A DNA stretch of 62,463 bases from an uncultured Verrucomicrobiota bacterium (GCA_946186275.1 CAMHMO010000007.1:1-62463), one strand, 5' to 3'. Counted from the first letter of the stretch, positions 1 through 10,893 are shown. Notes: generated by a model not told the origin, from the letters alone. Numbers and translations: made by a program.

Positions 1-475
1 CATCCTTCGTATCGCCGAACAGTTCCTCCAACGACGTACCGACGGCGGGATTGCGGTCGTTTAAAATCATCAAACCGTGACAGCGCGTTTCCGACAGCCC
101 CAATTCATCCGCACTGCACATCATGCCGCACGATTCGATGCCGCGCATGACGGTTTTCTTCAAAATCCGATCCCCCAAACGCGCGCCTTCCAATGCCACG
201 GGCACTTTGTCGCCGACTTTGAAATTGGTCGCGCCGCAAACGATTTGCAACGGCTCCGTCTGCCCGACATCCACCGTACAAACGCTCAAATGATCCGAAT
301 CGGGATGCGGAATTTTTGTTTTCACCTGCCCCACCACCAGCGATCCGCTTCCGCAATAACCGCGAGGCTCCGTTCCGTCGATTTCAAATCCCAACCGCAC
401 CAATGCTTCCGAAATTGCTTCAAACGACTGCGGTGCAGGCAGGTATTGGTTTAAAAATTTCAACGAAAACTTCAC
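1..475 (-). CDS. pheT: Phenylalanyl-tRNA synthetase beta subunit, N-terminal part (runs off left edge)
   Basis: About 158 N-terminal residues of the beta chain of the alpha2-beta2 cytoplasmic enzyme that charges tRNA-Phe. The reverse-strand reading frame stays open to the window edge. It starts with GTG at 475-473, giving VKFSLKFLNQYLP, the usual PheT N-terminus. The tRNA-binding (EMAP-II-like) domain is visible: PHPDSDHLSVCTVDVG, then LQIVCGATNF and KVPVALEGA, followed by a VMRGIESCGMMCSADELGL segment, all in family order. No pheS lies upstream; the gene is preceded by about 590 bases of gene-free DNA. The catalytic-like core and anticodon-binding domains lie outside the window. The identification is firm because the CGAxN and MCSxxELGL motifs are characteristic; the GTG start is the only suitable one near the family start. 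Confidence 0.93.
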   Translation of the reverse strand, partial: MKFSLKFLNQYLPAPQSFEAISEALVRLGFEIDGTEPRGYCGSGSLVVGQVKTKIPHPDSDHLSVCTVDVGQTEPLQIVCGATNFKVGDKVPVALEGARLGDRILKKTVMRGIESCGMMCSADELGLSETRCHGLMILNDRNPAVGTSLEELFGDTKD

Positions 476-1068
476 GCTTTTATTTCAGTCGCAAAGCCCG
501 TAAGTGTCAACGACGGAAGGTTGCTTCAAACACGCCAAACGTCGAAAAAACAAAACACTCGATAATCGAATGTTTAACAAACGGAAACCTTCCGCGTGCA
601 CACACGGTTTTTAGGCGATGCACATGTTTTTTGCATGCTTTATGCAATATTGCCGTATCAGAAAATTTAATGATTTTTTCAAAGACAAACCAATATAACC
701 AAAACAACAAACTCGATTATCTTTAATCGAATTTCAACATTCAGCTTGTACTGCTTTGTCTTAGATAAACTGCTCTTCTTAAACAAAAGAGCCAAAATAA
801 CAAAAATTATAAAAATTCAATTCTGCATGCACTTACAAACATACGGGAACAAGATTCCCCAAAATACCAAAATTACAAAAACAATTCGAAAGTAACAAAA
901 ATTCATACATTTCCGCACGCAACCGACGGAACGATACGATTACGAAATCCCGTTCTTAACCGTCTTCCGCGACCCCAAACACACTTTTTGCTACTCGTAT
1001 TCGGAAATTTATGCCGAAAATTTATAATTCAAGTTGCAATAAGAATTTATTTCTCAAACAATTTAGTT
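476..1068. other. Gene-free AT-rich region between divergent pheT and LRR protein
   Basis: I see no credible gene here. The stretch is A/T-rich, as expected of a divergent promoter region. It holds short symmetrical elements: TCGATAATCGA at 559-569, TTGCAT with its inverted copy ATGCAA around a 5-base loop at 631-647, and TCGATTA/TAATCGA around a 4-base loop at 713-730. The first and third share the core CTCGAT...ATCGAAT. Open frames of 67-136 codons across the region have no family features and are treated as chance. Confidence 0.6.
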
Positions 1069-2730
1069 ATGAAACACTTCCGAATATCCGTTCGTCGCTG
1101 TCTGTCCCTCTGTTTTTTCGGTCTTTTGCCGTTCACGTCGAAAGCGAAACCGATCGAGATTACCTTTGACGCCAAAGCATACACGGAAGCAAAGGACTGG
1201 CGCAATTTCATCGCGGAACTTTGCAAAACACTGAAAGAAGCTCCGAATTATGAAAACGGAGATACGTTTCATTTGCGTATCGAAAACGGCACTATATTCG
1301 GTACGGTTCCCGAAGAGCCGAATGGCGGCAACGGGAAAGAGCCGACGGATACGGCGGAGATTCTTTCGGACGTCTCAACGCTCACGGTTGAAACGGAACA
1401 CTTTTCAACCGCATCTTTACGAAACGTTTTCCAGCGGACAAAAAGCCTGTACCTGCCGAACACCGAATATATTTCCGGGATTTCGCAAAAAATCGGTTTG
1501 CATATCGGTTCAAAAGATTTTCAAACGCTGTCGAACATGCCGAAAACGACCGCGTCCGAGGGTTATATCGAACCGGATTTGCGGTCGGTGTACGCTCCAA
1601 ACGTAACCAAAATTGCAAATGCCGCGTTTTTTCGGTTTGAAGAACTGCAACATTTCAACGATCTGGAACGTTTACCCGGCGAAGAACGCCCGACTTTTGT
1701 TTGCACCCCGCTTGAAGCCGATTATTTTGCCGCAAAACAGGCACCGAAACATACCGACATTTCTCCGATCGTTATTACGACAAAGCAAAAAAGTAACGGT
1801 AAAACCGTGAAGGAATACGGCGGAAAATCCGTAAAGATCGGTGCGTGCGCCTTTCTGGGGTGCCGTCGGCTGCAACATGTTTCCGCGCATGCTTCTTTCA
1901 TCGGCTCCGCCGCTTTTTCCGCTTCGGGAATAAAAAGCGCACATTTACTGCTTACGGCATCGGCTCAAATCGGCGATGACGTATTTTTTAACTGTTTTTC
2001 GCTTAAAGAATGTTTTATTTTGCTCGACAGGACGGAAGCCGGCAAGATTGGTTCCTGTTTAAACGGTTTCTTTTGGAATTGTTTTGCTTTGGAAACGGTT
2101 TGCATGCCCAACATAACGTTTTCTTTCTCAAAACGAAGAAAAGTCAAAAACACCCTCATGCCGAAAGATTACGAAAAGCGATCTCTCACCGTATTTACAA
2201 ACTGTTTTTCCCTAAAAGAACTCGATGTTCGATCTTTTTCGCGAGATTACAGAACAATACTGCCCTATTGGCTGACACAAAGCAATCTGCGGCTCCTCTC
2301 GGGAAAAGGAACGGAAAATACGAAAAAATATCGCAGTGCGGCACTTGCGGCGGATTACGTACCGGAAAATATCGCCGATTCGGAAAAAATTCGGGAATAT
2401 ATCCGTCTCTGTAGCCGACCGACGAGGAAACTCGTGAATTTATTCCAACACAAAGCTCCCGGCGAAAGCATTTACGGGAAACCTTACTGTGATTTGACGT
2501 TGCTCGCCGGTCCCGGCGATAAGCTTCAACAGATAAAATCACACCTAAACCGAAGCGCAATCGAAACCGTCATAGAAACGGATCCGTTTTCCTTTGATCC
2601 CGAGAAACCTTTTTTGGACTTGTTCGCACTTCAGGGACGAAAGGCATTTTTCAGATTTAACGATGCCTGTATGCGATGGTTTTCGTTTATGACCGAAAAA
2701 AACGGGCAATCGACAACGGAACAAAAGTAA
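1069..2730 (+). CDS. Secreted leucine-rich-repeat (BspA/LRR_5-like) protein
   Basis: 553 residues. The ATG at 1069 gives a basic start followed by a hydrophobic stretch (SLCFFGLLPFTSKAKP), a plausible Sec signal peptide ending near residue 25; longer starts upstream add an unlikely leader. The middle contains irregular repeats of the LRR_5/BspA kind, for instance IGACAFLGCRRLQHVS, IGSAAFSASGIKSAHL, IGDDVFFNCFSLKECFI and FTNCFSLKELDVRSF. The recurring pattern is a small residue, two aromatics, then NCFSLKEL. Such proteins are typically exported or surface-exposed and mediate adhesion or host contact. No membrane anchor or sorting motif is seen at the C-terminus. It stands alone, divergent from pheT and upstream of dnaK. 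Function is inferred from the repeat type only. Confidence 0.72.
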   Translation: MKHFRISVRRCLSLCFFGLLPFTSKAKPIEITFDAKAYTEAKDWRNFIAELCKTLKEAPNYENGDTFHLRIENGTIFGTVPEEPNGGNGKEPTDTAEILSDVSTLTVETEHFSTASLRNVFQRTKSLYLPNTEYISGISQKIGLHIGSKDFQTLSNMPKTTASEGYIEPDLRSVYAPNVTKIANAAFFRFEELQHFNDLERLPGEERPTFVCTPLEADYFAAKQAPKHTDISPIVITTKQKSNGKTVKEYGGKSVKIGACAFLGCRRLQHVSAHASFIGSAAFSASGIKSAHLLLTASAQIGDDVFFNCFSLKECFILLDRTEAGKIGSCLNGFFWNCFALETVCMPNITFSFSKRRKVKNTLMPKDYEKRSLTVFTNCFSLKELDVRSFSRDYRTILPYWLTQSNLRLLSGKGTENTKKYRSAALAADYVPENIADSEKIREYIRLCSRPTRKLVNLFQHKAPGESIYGKPYCDLTLLAGPGDKLQQIKSHLNRSAIETVIETDPFSFDPEKPFLDLFALQGRKAFFRFNDACMRWFSFMTEKNGQSTTEQK

Positions 2731-2873
2731 AAATAACGGAACAAAAATATAACGGAGGCGACGCAAAGCGGTTTTTTGCCGGTTAACGGAAGATCGCAAT
2801 GAGGAATTTTTGGCGTAAAATTCGGACATCCGTAAATGACGAAAAGATATCCGCCCGACTGCTCTGACCCGAC

Positions 2874-2978
2874 AGGTGTGCCACCCGACACACCTTGTGC
2901 CGAAAACCTGTGTCAAAACGGCACAAAATCGATACTTTGACACAGGCACGATTTTCGCTCATTCCGCTTTGGAAGCGG
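2874..2978. promoter_or_regulatory. Three successive inverted repeats upstream of dnaK
   Basis: Three perfect inverted repeats lie in the 105 bases before the dnaK promoter region. The first is AGGTGTG (2874-2880) with CACACCT (2889-2895). The second is CCTGTGTCAAA (2907-2917) with TTTGACACAGG (2936-2946), 11 bp arms around 18 bases. The third is CCGCTT (2964-2969) with AAGCGG (2973-2978). The second is long enough to be an operator or an extended RNA hairpin. The classical HrcA operator (TTAGCACTC, 9 bases, GAGTGCTAA) is not present, so this may be the heat-shock control site; that is inference. The first could also be part of a terminator for the LRR gene, although no T-run follows. Confidence 0.5.
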
Positions 2979-2988
2979 GACAAACAAC

Positions 2989-3005
2989 TTGGCACGATTT
3001 ATGCG
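2989..3005 (+). promoter_or_regulatory. Sigma-54-type promoter-like motif just before dnaK
   Basis: TTGGCACGATTTATGCG matches the sigma-54 consensus (TTGGCACG, 4 bases, TTGCA) including the invariant GG and GC with exactly 10 bases between them. One problem is position: a start site 12 bases downstream would fall at about 3016, two bases before the dnaK ATG at 3018, which would give a leaderless message. It may therefore be fortuitous. Confidence 0.3.
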
Positions 3006-3017
3006 TAATAAGAAAGC

Positions 3018-4976
3018 ATGAGCAACAAAGTTTCAAACAAGGTTTTGGGAATTGACTTGGGAACGACCAATTCCTGCATGTCGGTGATGGAAGGCGGTGA
3101 GCCGGTAGTGATCCCCAATGCCGAAGGGGCGCGCACAACGCCGTCGATTGTGGCATTTACGAAAACGGGCGAACGCCTGGTCGGGCAGGCGGCGAAGCGT
3201 CAGGCGGTGACAAACCCGAAGAATACCATTTTCTCCGCAAAACGTCTCATCGGGCGCAAATTCAGCGAAGTTCAGGATATTATTAAAACCCTTCCGTACA
3301 AAGTCGTCGAAGGCAAAAACGGCGATGCGGCGATTGAGTGTCAGGTAGGCGATAAAACCGAACGGTTTGCGCCGGAACAGATTTCGGCAATGGTATTGGC
3401 AAAGCTGAAAGCCGATGCCGAAGCTTATTTGGGTGAAGAAATTAAAGAGGCGGTCATTACGGTACCGGCGTACTTTAACGATTCGCAACGACAAGCAACA
3501 AAGGATGCCGGAACGATTGCGGGTCTGAATGTTTTGAGAATTATCAACGAACCGACGGCTGCGTCTTTGGCGTACGGACTGGATAAAAAGAAAGACGAAA
3601 CCATCGCGGTTTTCGATCTCGGCGGCGGTACGTTTGATATTTCGGTTTTGGAAATCGGCGACGGCGTTTTCGAAGTAAAAGCTACAAACGGTGACACGCA
3701 ACTCGGCGGCGACAACTGGGATGAAGCTCTCATCAACTGGCTTGCCGATGAATTTAAGCGCGAAAACGGCATCGATTTGCGGCAGGATCCGTTGGCACGA
3801 CAACGTTTGAAGGAGGAAGCGGAAAAGGCGAAGATTGCCCTTTCGTCGGCACAGGAGACGGATATTAACTTACCCTTTATCACGGCGGATGCGTCGGGAC
3901 CGAAACATCTCAATGTTCACCTGACGCGTTCCAAGATGGAACAGGTCTGTGACGATTTGTACGGTCGCTTGGGCGAGCCTTTCGAAAAGTGTCTGAAAGA
4001 TGCGGGTATCGCAACCAACGCCATTCACGAATTGGTGTTGGTCGGCGGTATGACGCGTTCGCCAAAGGTCGTTGACATCGCCGGTCGTTTGTCCGGCAAA
4101 ACACCGAACAAGGGCGTCAATCCCGATGAAGTGGTTGCCGTCGGTGCGGCGGTCCAGGGCGGTGTGTTAAAAGGCAATGTGAACGACATTCTGTTGTTGG
4201 ATGTCACGCCGCTGACGTTGAGCATTGAAACGGCGGGCGGTATTTCAACACCGATGATCGAACGCAACACCACCATTCCGACCAAGAAGTCGCAGACGTT
4301 TTCGACGTATGCGGACAATCAAACCGCGGTGGATATTCACGTGTTGCAGGGCGAGCGTCCGCTGGCGAAGGACAATAAAACCCTCGGAATGTTTCGTCTG
4401 GACGGCATTGCCATGGCACCGCGCGGTGTTCCTCAGATTGAGGTCACGTTCGATATTGATGCCAGCGGTATTTTGCACGTTACGGCAAAAGATAAAGCGA
4501 CGGGCAAGAACCAGAATATTACGATTTCGGGATCGTCCGGTTTGTCCGATGATGAGGTTGAAAAGTTGCGCAAAGAGGCGGAACAATTCGCCGAGCAGGA
4601 CAAGAAGGAACGCGAACGCATCGAAATTCACAATCGACTGGACAACTTCGTCTATCAGGCGGAAAAGCAACTGAAGGAATTCGGCGACAAGTTGCCGAAC
4701 GACAAAAAGGAGCCGATCCAGAAGAAGATTGATGAGGTTAAAAAGCTGTTGGAAGACAAATCCGCCGACTTGGAAACTTTAAAGTCGAAGGAATCGGAAC
4801 TGATGACGGCATTGCAGGAAATCGGTCAGGCAATGTACGCCAATCAACCGCAGGATGCCGCTTCGAACGCGGGTGCTTCCCAAACACCGCCGCCGAACAA
4901 TGTCAACGCTTCCGGCGACAAAGGAAAAGTGGTTGACGCCGATTTCGAGGTGGTTGACGATGGGAAAAAGCAATAA
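3018..4976 (+). CDS. dnaK: Chaperone protein DnaK (Hsp70)
   Basis: 652 residues, the usual Hsp70 length. This cytoplasmic ATP-driven chaperone binds exposed hydrophobic peptides and works with DnaJ and GrpE. All nucleotide-binding signatures are intact: [10 protein letters not shown] at 11-20, [16 protein letters not shown] near 146, [17 protein letters not shown], the [17 protein letters not shown] phosphate loop near 200 and [13 protein letters not shown] near 342. The substrate-binding domain begins near 392 ([17 protein letters not shown]). The lid ends in a Gln/Asn-rich tail and [13 protein letters not shown], a variant of the usual EEVD-like end. The ATG at 3018 has only a weak AAGAAAG ribosome site. 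dnaJ, grpE and hrcA are absent from the window; groES-groEL follow 139 bases downstream, so the heat-shock genes are clustered differently from the common hrcA-grpE-dnaK-dnaJ order. Confidence 0.98.
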   Translation: MSNKVSNKVLGIDLGTTNSCMSVMEGGEPVVIPNAEGARTTPSIVAFTKTGERLVGQAAKRQAVTNPKNTIFSAKRLIGRKFSEVQDIIKTLPYKVVEGKNGDAAIECQVGDKTERFAPEQISAMVLAKLKADAEAYLGEEIKEAVITVPAYFNDSQRQATKDAGTIAGLNVLRIINEPTAASLAYGLDKKKDETIAVFDLGGGTFDISVLEIGDGVFEVKATNGDTQLGGDNWDEALINWLADEFKRENGIDLRQDPLARQRLKEEAEKAKIALSSAQETDINLPFITADASGPKHLNVHLTRSKMEQVCDDLYGRLGEPFEKCLKDAGIATNAIHELVLVGGMTRSPKVVDIAGRLSGKTPNKGVNPDEVVAVGAAVQGGVLKGNVNDILLLDVTPLTLSIETAGGISTPMIERNTTIPTKKSQTFSTYADNQTAVDIHVLQGERPLAKDNKTLGMFRLDGIAMAPRGVPQIEVTFDIDASGILHVTAKDKATGKNQNITISGSSGLSDDEVEKLRKEAEQFAEQDKKERERIEIHNRLDNFVYQAEKQLKEFGDKLPNDKKEPIQKKIDEVKKLLEDKSADLETLKSKESELMTALQEIGQAMYANQPQDAASNAGASQTPPPNNVNASGDKGKVVDADFEVVDDGKKQ

Positions 4977-5115
4977 GGGCTTACAAAGGTAACGCGTTTG
5001 CAGAAATGTCGTTAAACGGTACGGAAGCGGGGGCAGGGAGATTTTTTCGACCGAAGTTCTTTGTTCCCGCCGCGACCGCAGTTTTTTTAACAAAACAATT
5101 TTTTAAGAGATAACT

Positions 5116-5412
5116 ATGACACAAACAAGTATTCAACCGATCGGCGATCGCATTCTGGTGCAGCCGATGGAGGAAAACGAACAGGTGAAGGGCGGGATTA
5201 TCATTCCCGATTCCGCTAAAGAAAAGCCGCAAAACGCAAAGGTAATTGCGTTGGGAACGGGCAAAACCGACAAGGACGGCAAAAAAGTACCGTTTGAAGT
5301 CAAAGTCGGCGACATCGTGCTCATCAGCAAGTACGGCGGAACGGAAGTCAAACTCGACGGCGAGAAATTCACGCTGTTGCGCGAGGATGACGTTTTGGGA
5401 ATTATTAAATAA
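5116..5412 (+). CDS. groES: Co-chaperonin GroES
   Basis: 98 residues, full length for Hsp10. The heptameric lid caps the GroEL cavity during assisted folding in the cytoplasm. Recognisable features are [18 protein letters not shown] at the start, the mobile loop [16 protein letters not shown] that contacts GroEL, the AKVIALGTG strand, [34 protein letters not shown] at the end. A purine-rich AAGAGA site precedes the ATG. It is followed after 21 bases by groEL, and the two form an operon. No CIRCE operator is seen in the 139 bases between dnaK and this gene. Confidence 0.98.
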   Translation: MTQTSIQPIGDRILVQPMEENEQVKGGIIIPDSAKEKPQNAKVIALGTGKTDKDGKKVPFEVKVGDIVLISKYGGTEVKLDGEKFTLLREDDVLGIIK

Positions 5413-7098
<1,686 letters not shown>

Positions 7099-7150
7099 GG
7101 CCTGCGCTGAACCGTCGGTGCAATTCCCGGTAACTGGTCACACCGCAAAA

Positions 7151-7176
7151 GGGAGCCGAAAGGCTCCCTTCTTGTT
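7151..7176 (+). terminator. Rho-independent terminator of groES-groEL
   Basis: GGGAGCC (7151-7157), loop GAAA, then GGCTCCC (7162-7168), followed directly by TTCTTGTT. This is a perfect 7-bp GC-rich stem with a GNRA tetraloop and a T-rich tail, placed 52 bases after the groEL stop. Confidence 0.88.
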
Positions 7177-7218
7177 GGTTGCCGGAACGCGTTGGGTCGA
7201 AAATTAAAGATAAAACAG

Positions 7219-8742
7219 ATGTCACTCGTACCAAGCCAATCCGATGTCGGAGCAACTGAAACAGTGCCGGCACTTTCTTTGGGTTTTTCTTTTTTGAAAC
7301 AAAACGCGGTGAACGGAAAATTTGTTCAAAAACTGAGCATCAGCAATTTTTATTGCTTTCGGCTCGCCGAAAAAGAGGATCGTTCGGATGCATTTTATGT
7401 GAACTTCAATATACCGAACGGTCACGGCGGCTCCGGGTTGACGGTTTTGATCGGAGAAAATAACGGCGGGAAATCAACCGTACTGCGGGCAATTGAGTTA
7501 TTCTCAGGACGGGCTCCGAGTCCTCATACATACACGCTGAATGCGGAAGGTCAAAGGAATGATGCGGAAATAAAGATAACTGCAGGCGACGGTAACGAAT
7601 TTTCCTTAAAAACAAAAACCAACGGAGATTCGCTTGAATGGGGAAAAAAAGGAGAGTTGAGATGCGTTAAAGCAAATAAATCGGTTACGCAAATTTTTGA
7701 CACAGTGCGTTTTATGAGCGAACTCATGAGTGTCATTTTGGATTCGCCGGAGCTCTTTCCACAATCGGCGGAAACAACGCGCACAGCGAAGAGCATTAAA
7801 AAAACCCTGGATAACGTTCAATCTCCTGAAATCAGTTCCTTTTTTAAAGGAGTTTTCGCGTATGCAAAAATCGGCCGTGAATTTTTGAAAAATGTGTTCA
7901 ACGTTACGCTGGCAGACGGTTGCAAGCGCATACCCTCGGATCCCGAGGTTATCGAAAAGAAACCGCACGGGCACGCCGTACCCGTTTGGCAGACGGGGGA
8001 CGGTGCTCTGCTTGGCAGCCATTTAATCGGTATCGTTCAAAAACACCGGGAAGACGGTTGTCGCCTCTTTCTTTTGGACGAACCCGAACAAAATCTTCAC
8101 CCGAAAGCCGTCGAGGCTCTCATCAAAGAATTGTGGGAAATCAGCAAAGATACGCAGATTATCCTCACGTCTCATTCACCCGTTTTGGTTGAAGCCGTTT
8201 GTCGCAAGGCTCAAACCGCCCTCCTGCACGGAACCGGCGGAAAACCCGAAGATTACTTTCGAATTCTTTCCAAAGATGCCGGAACGGGTAACATTCGATC
8301 GCAACCGGCAAAACCGTTCCTCCTCAATCCCGTATCCGCCGATGAAATCAACTACTGCGCATTTGATTGTATAAGGGAAAATTACTTCGTGCAGTTGTAT
8401 GACATATTGCAATACAGATGGGCACAACTCCGCGAGAAAGAAGAATTGCGACAACGGGAGATGGATGAGATTTTTAATGAAAAAGGTTATCCGTCAGATC
8501 AAACGGCAACATTAAAAGATAAAGAAACAAAAGAAACCATCTTCACGTATCAGCGCAATGCCCTTGCTCACCCCACAAACAAAAGCCGAACGTTCAAGTC
8601 GGATAAACTGGAATACTGCGTTGAGGAACTCAGAAAATTGCTGAAGGAAGCCGATATCAAAATGAAGCCGTTTGCTTCGTCACAAATTTTACAATCTCAA
8701 CACGGAAAAAGTACCCAAATTAAGGAAGGGAACAAAGTGTAA
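7219..8742 (+). CDS. AAA ATPase (OLD/AAA_15-like) with C-terminal HEPN-like RNxxxH motif
   Basis: 507 residues from the ATG at 7219; a TTG at 7192 or a GTG near 7312 are alternatives. The fold is that of SMC/ABC-like AAA ATPases: the N-terminal strand KLSISNFYCF, Walker A GENNGGKST near 78-86, Walker B LFLLDEPEQNLHPKA near 283-297 and the switch histidine in ILTSHSP near 314-320. The last 130 residues are helical and contain YQRNALAHPTN, with R446, N447 and H451. This Arg-polar-x3-His spacing is the HEPN ribonuclease signature, and RN-x3-HP tails are known on related ATPases. ATPase-HEPN fusions such as PrrC and RloC are phage-defence nucleases, so a defence or toxin role is possible, but this is inference. 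The gene is alone, between the groEL terminator and convergent rluD. Confidence 0.75.
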   Translation: MSLVPSQSDVGATETVPALSLGFSFLKQNAVNGKFVQKLSISNFYCFRLAEKEDRSDAFYVNFNIPNGHGGSGLTVLIGENNGGKSTVLRAIELFSGRAPSPHTYTLNAEGQRNDAEIKITAGDGNEFSLKTKTNGDSLEWGKKGELRCVKANKSVTQIFDTVRFMSELMSVILDSPELFPQSAETTRTAKSIKKTLDNVQSPEISSFFKGVFAYAKIGREFLKNVFNVTLADGCKRIPSDPEVIEKKPHGHAVPVWQTGDGALLGSHLIGIVQKHREDGCRLFLLDEPEQNLHPKAVEALIKELWEISKDTQIILTSHSPVLVEAVCRKAQTALLHGTGGKPEDYFRILSKDAGTGNIRSQPAKPFLLNPVSADEINYCAFDCIRENYFVQLYDILQYRWAQLREKEELRQREMDEIFNEKGYPSDQTATLKDKETKETIFTYQRNALAHPTNKSRTFKSDKLEYCVEELRKLLKEADIKMKPFASSQILQSQHGKSTQIKEGNKV

Positions 8743-8746
8743 TTTC

Positions 8747-8789
8747 ACGGTTCTCGCAATGCGGTAAAAATCCAAAGTCCAAGAACCGT
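8747..8789. terminator. Candidate bidirectional hairpin between convergent genes
   Basis: ACGGTTCT at 8747-8754 and its exact inverted copy AGAACCGT at 8782-8789 lie between the ATPase stop and the convergent rluD stop. The 27-base loop is long and the run of T begins only about 20 bases later, so this is a weak terminator call. Confidence 0.3.
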
Positions 8790-8812
8790 ACCGTGCCTTT
8801 CCTGCCGTTTTT

Positions 8813-9757
8813 TTACGCGATCCTTTCAAGTTCCGTACCTTTCTCAATCATTTCCCGTTTCTCCAAAAACGCCTTCGGCAACGGTGCGGTGAATAAACAT
8901 TTTCTCTTCGTTATCGGATGTTCGAATTCAATTCGGTAAGCATGCAAAAATAAACGTTCGCCCGTCGGATTTTCCTTCTTCCCGTACTTTTCGTCACCGA
9001 TGATCGGGTGCCCGATGTGTTTTAAGTGCACGCGAATTTGATGGGTGCGTCCAGTAATCGGTCGGCATATCAATAAAGCTTGGTTTGCGTTCGGGAAAGC
9101 TTCCAAACATTCCCAATGCGTGATAGCGGGACGTCCGCGGGTCGTGACGCACATGACGGTTCTGTCGTGCGTACTGCGACCAATCGGTGCGTCAATGATG
9201 CCCGAATGCAATTTCGGAATGCCGTGCACAAACGCATAATACGTTTTATGAATGCGGCGTTCGGCAAACATTCGCGTCAGTTCCCGATAGGCAATGTCGG
9301 TTTTGGCAAACAACATCACACCCGATGTGGCTTGATCCAAACGATGCACCACTCCCGGACGCAATGCTCCCGCCGCTGTACTGAGCGGACAATGAGCCAA
9401 AACCGCTTCCACTAATGTTGTCCCCTGTTCTACACCGTTGCCGTAATGTACCACCTGCCCAGCAGGTTTATTGACGACCAGTAAATCGTTATCTTCGTAC
9501 AAAATATCCAAAGTGCTGTCATTCGGTTTTAAACGCACCTCTTCCATTGGTGCAATTTCTAACCGACAGCAGTCCCCCGCATGAACACAGGTGCGCGGCT
9601 GAGTAACAATGACACCCTTGATCGTCAAACCGCCGTCGAGGATGGACCTTTGAATGCGCGCCCGACTGCACTGCTCCTTGAGAATTGTTGCCAAAAATTT
9701 GTCGACACGCATGCCATCGTACTCGGACGGAACCGTACACTCAACAACCTGCTCCAC
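8813..9757 (-). CDS. rluD: RluA-family pseudouridine synthase (RluD-like)
   Basis: 314 residues. It isomerises uridine to pseudouridine in RNA; RluD acts on helix 69 of 23S rRNA. The N-terminal S4 RNA-binding domain (VDKFLATILKEQCSRARIQRSILDGGLTIKG, with the following hairpin) is present. The catalytic domain has ILYEDNDLLVVNKPAGQVVH and the family signature VVHRLDQATSG at about 137-146, where D141 is the nucleophile. GRTHQIRVHLKHIGHPIIGDEKYG near the end is also typical. The combination of S4 and RluA domains with this length fits RluC/RluD; RluD is the best guess, but exact target cannot be read from sequence. It is transcribed alone, convergent with the ATPase gene. Confidence 0.88.
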   Translation of the reverse strand: MEQVVECTVPSEYDGMRVDKFLATILKEQCSRARIQRSILDGGLTIKGVIVTQPRTCVHAGDCCRLEIAPMEEVRLKPNDSTLDILYEDNDLLVVNKPAGQVVHYGNGVEQGTTLVEAVLAHCPLSTAAGALRPGVVHRLDQATSGVMLFAKTDIAYRELTRMFAERRIHKTYYAFVHGIPKLHSGIIDAPIGRSTHDRTVMCVTTRGRPAITHWECLEAFPNANQALLICRPITGRTHQIRVHLKHIGHPIIGDEKYGKKENPTGERLFLHAYRIEFEHPITKRKCLFTAPLPKAFLEKREMIEKGTELERIA

Positions 9758-10056
9758 GAAAAGAGACTATAAAAATTTCCGCCATCCTGCAGGTCTTTTT
9801 GCAAAACAAACCGCCTCAGACGGTCAGGGAAACACCATGATAAGCTGTTGCAAATGACGCGAATGCGAAAAACTTCGACGGAATGCCACAAACGCCACGC
9901 GGGGCATTACGCTCTCATGTGACTTTGCAACCGTACAACTCTCTTTATCTCGTTGCTAATCAGCGAAATAATGCAATTTTCCCGTGACGGATACTTCAAG
10001 AATCCAGAACATGCTCCAACCGCGTAAAATATCCGCGCCGCATTCAAACCACCGCC
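9758..10056. other. Gene-free stretch upstream of rluD
   Basis: 299 bases between the rluD start and the stop of the kinase gene, both on the minus strand. No gene, tRNA, repeat or strong hairpin is seen; it presumably carries the rluD promoter. Confidence 0.5.
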
Positions 10057-10893
10057 CTATTTTACCTTCTCCGGCAGCTGAATTTCGGGATGATTTTTTC
10101 GAATGTACGCAATATATCGCTCTTCCACGTGGTTCCACAGGCGAACGATCTTCTCCGCCTGTTCCCGATCGACGGAACGGTGCATCAGGGAACGATAGGC
10201 TTCCAACAAAGGGCGTTTGAATTTTTCGGTGGTGCGTCCGATCATGCGCGAAATATCCGTGCAACGCCCCGAAATGCCGGAAAACGCAAAATCAATCACG
10301 CCGACAACGCGATCGTTTTCGTCAAGCAAAATGTTCCCGGGATTGAGATCGCCGTGTACCGTGTGCGGTTCGGTTTCCTCTTCACGCAACGGTGCCATCT
10401 TATCCTCATCGTAGGGCTTCCCGACAACCGTCGACAGTTCGTCCAAGAACTTCGAAACGTACATGTTGCAGGCGTTCGGCAAACGACGCGGATCGACTTG
10501 ATCCAGCTCTTTAATAAGGCGCACCACGTCGTAAGCCACGTTCGTTACCGCCTGTTGCGACAGGAATTTTAACCGCTCGCTCAATGACCAGCCGCGGATT
10601 TTTTTGTGCATGCTGAAAGGGCGATCGTTGTCGTAAAACAGCTGCAATTCCGGCACGCGAAAAGTGATTTTGTCCTTAATAAACGTGCAGAACGAATGAT
10701 CCTTCAGCATCATTCGCGCGAAGAAAGAATTGCGCGGAAAACGAAAAAAATACTCGTCCTTCCCGTCGGAAGCGCAGATGACGATGTTCGTCCAACCGGT
10801 TTTGATGAACGACACGGAGCTTTCAAGAACTTGCGGTACGTGTTGCCGAATGACGGCAAGAAAATTATCCTCGTTCGTAAAATACGACTGCAT
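10057..10893 (-). CDS. Aminoglycoside phosphotransferase (APH)-fold kinase
   Basis: 278 residues of the APH/choline-kinase superfamily, which transfers phosphate from ATP to small molecules. The catalytic loop HGDLNPGNILLD (H180, D182, N187) and the metal-binding VGVIDFAFSG (D201) are clear. The N-lobe has a plausible nucleotide-binding beta sheet: SFIKTGWTNIVICASDGKDEYFFRFPR. It then has ELQLFYDNDRPFSMHKKIRGWSL, where the hinge is expected. Substrate cannot be told from the sequence; homologues act on choline, methylthioribose, sugars, homoserine or antibiotics. It lies between rluD and the RtcR-like protein on the same strand, with gaps near 290 bases on both sides, so it is probably transcribed singly. 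Confidence 0.8.
   Translation of the reverse strand: MQSYFTNEDNFLAVIRQHVPQVLESSVSFIKTGWTNIVICASDGKDEYFFRFPRNSFFARMMLKDHSFCTFIKDKITFRVPELQLFYDNDRPFSMHKKIRGWSLSERLKFLSQQAVTNVAYDVVRLIKELDQVDPRRLPNACNMYVSKFLDELSTVVGKPYDEDKMAPLREEETEPHTVHGDLNPGNILLDENDRVVGVIDFAFSGISGRCTDISRMIGRTTEKFKRPLLEAYRSLMHRSVDREQAEKIVRLWNHVEERYIAYIRKNHPEIQLPEKVK

Noticed and set aside
2731-5115. CIRCE/HrcA operator for dnaK or groES
   Set aside because: No TTAGCACTC-N9-GAGTGCTAA or close variant on either strand before dnaK or groES.
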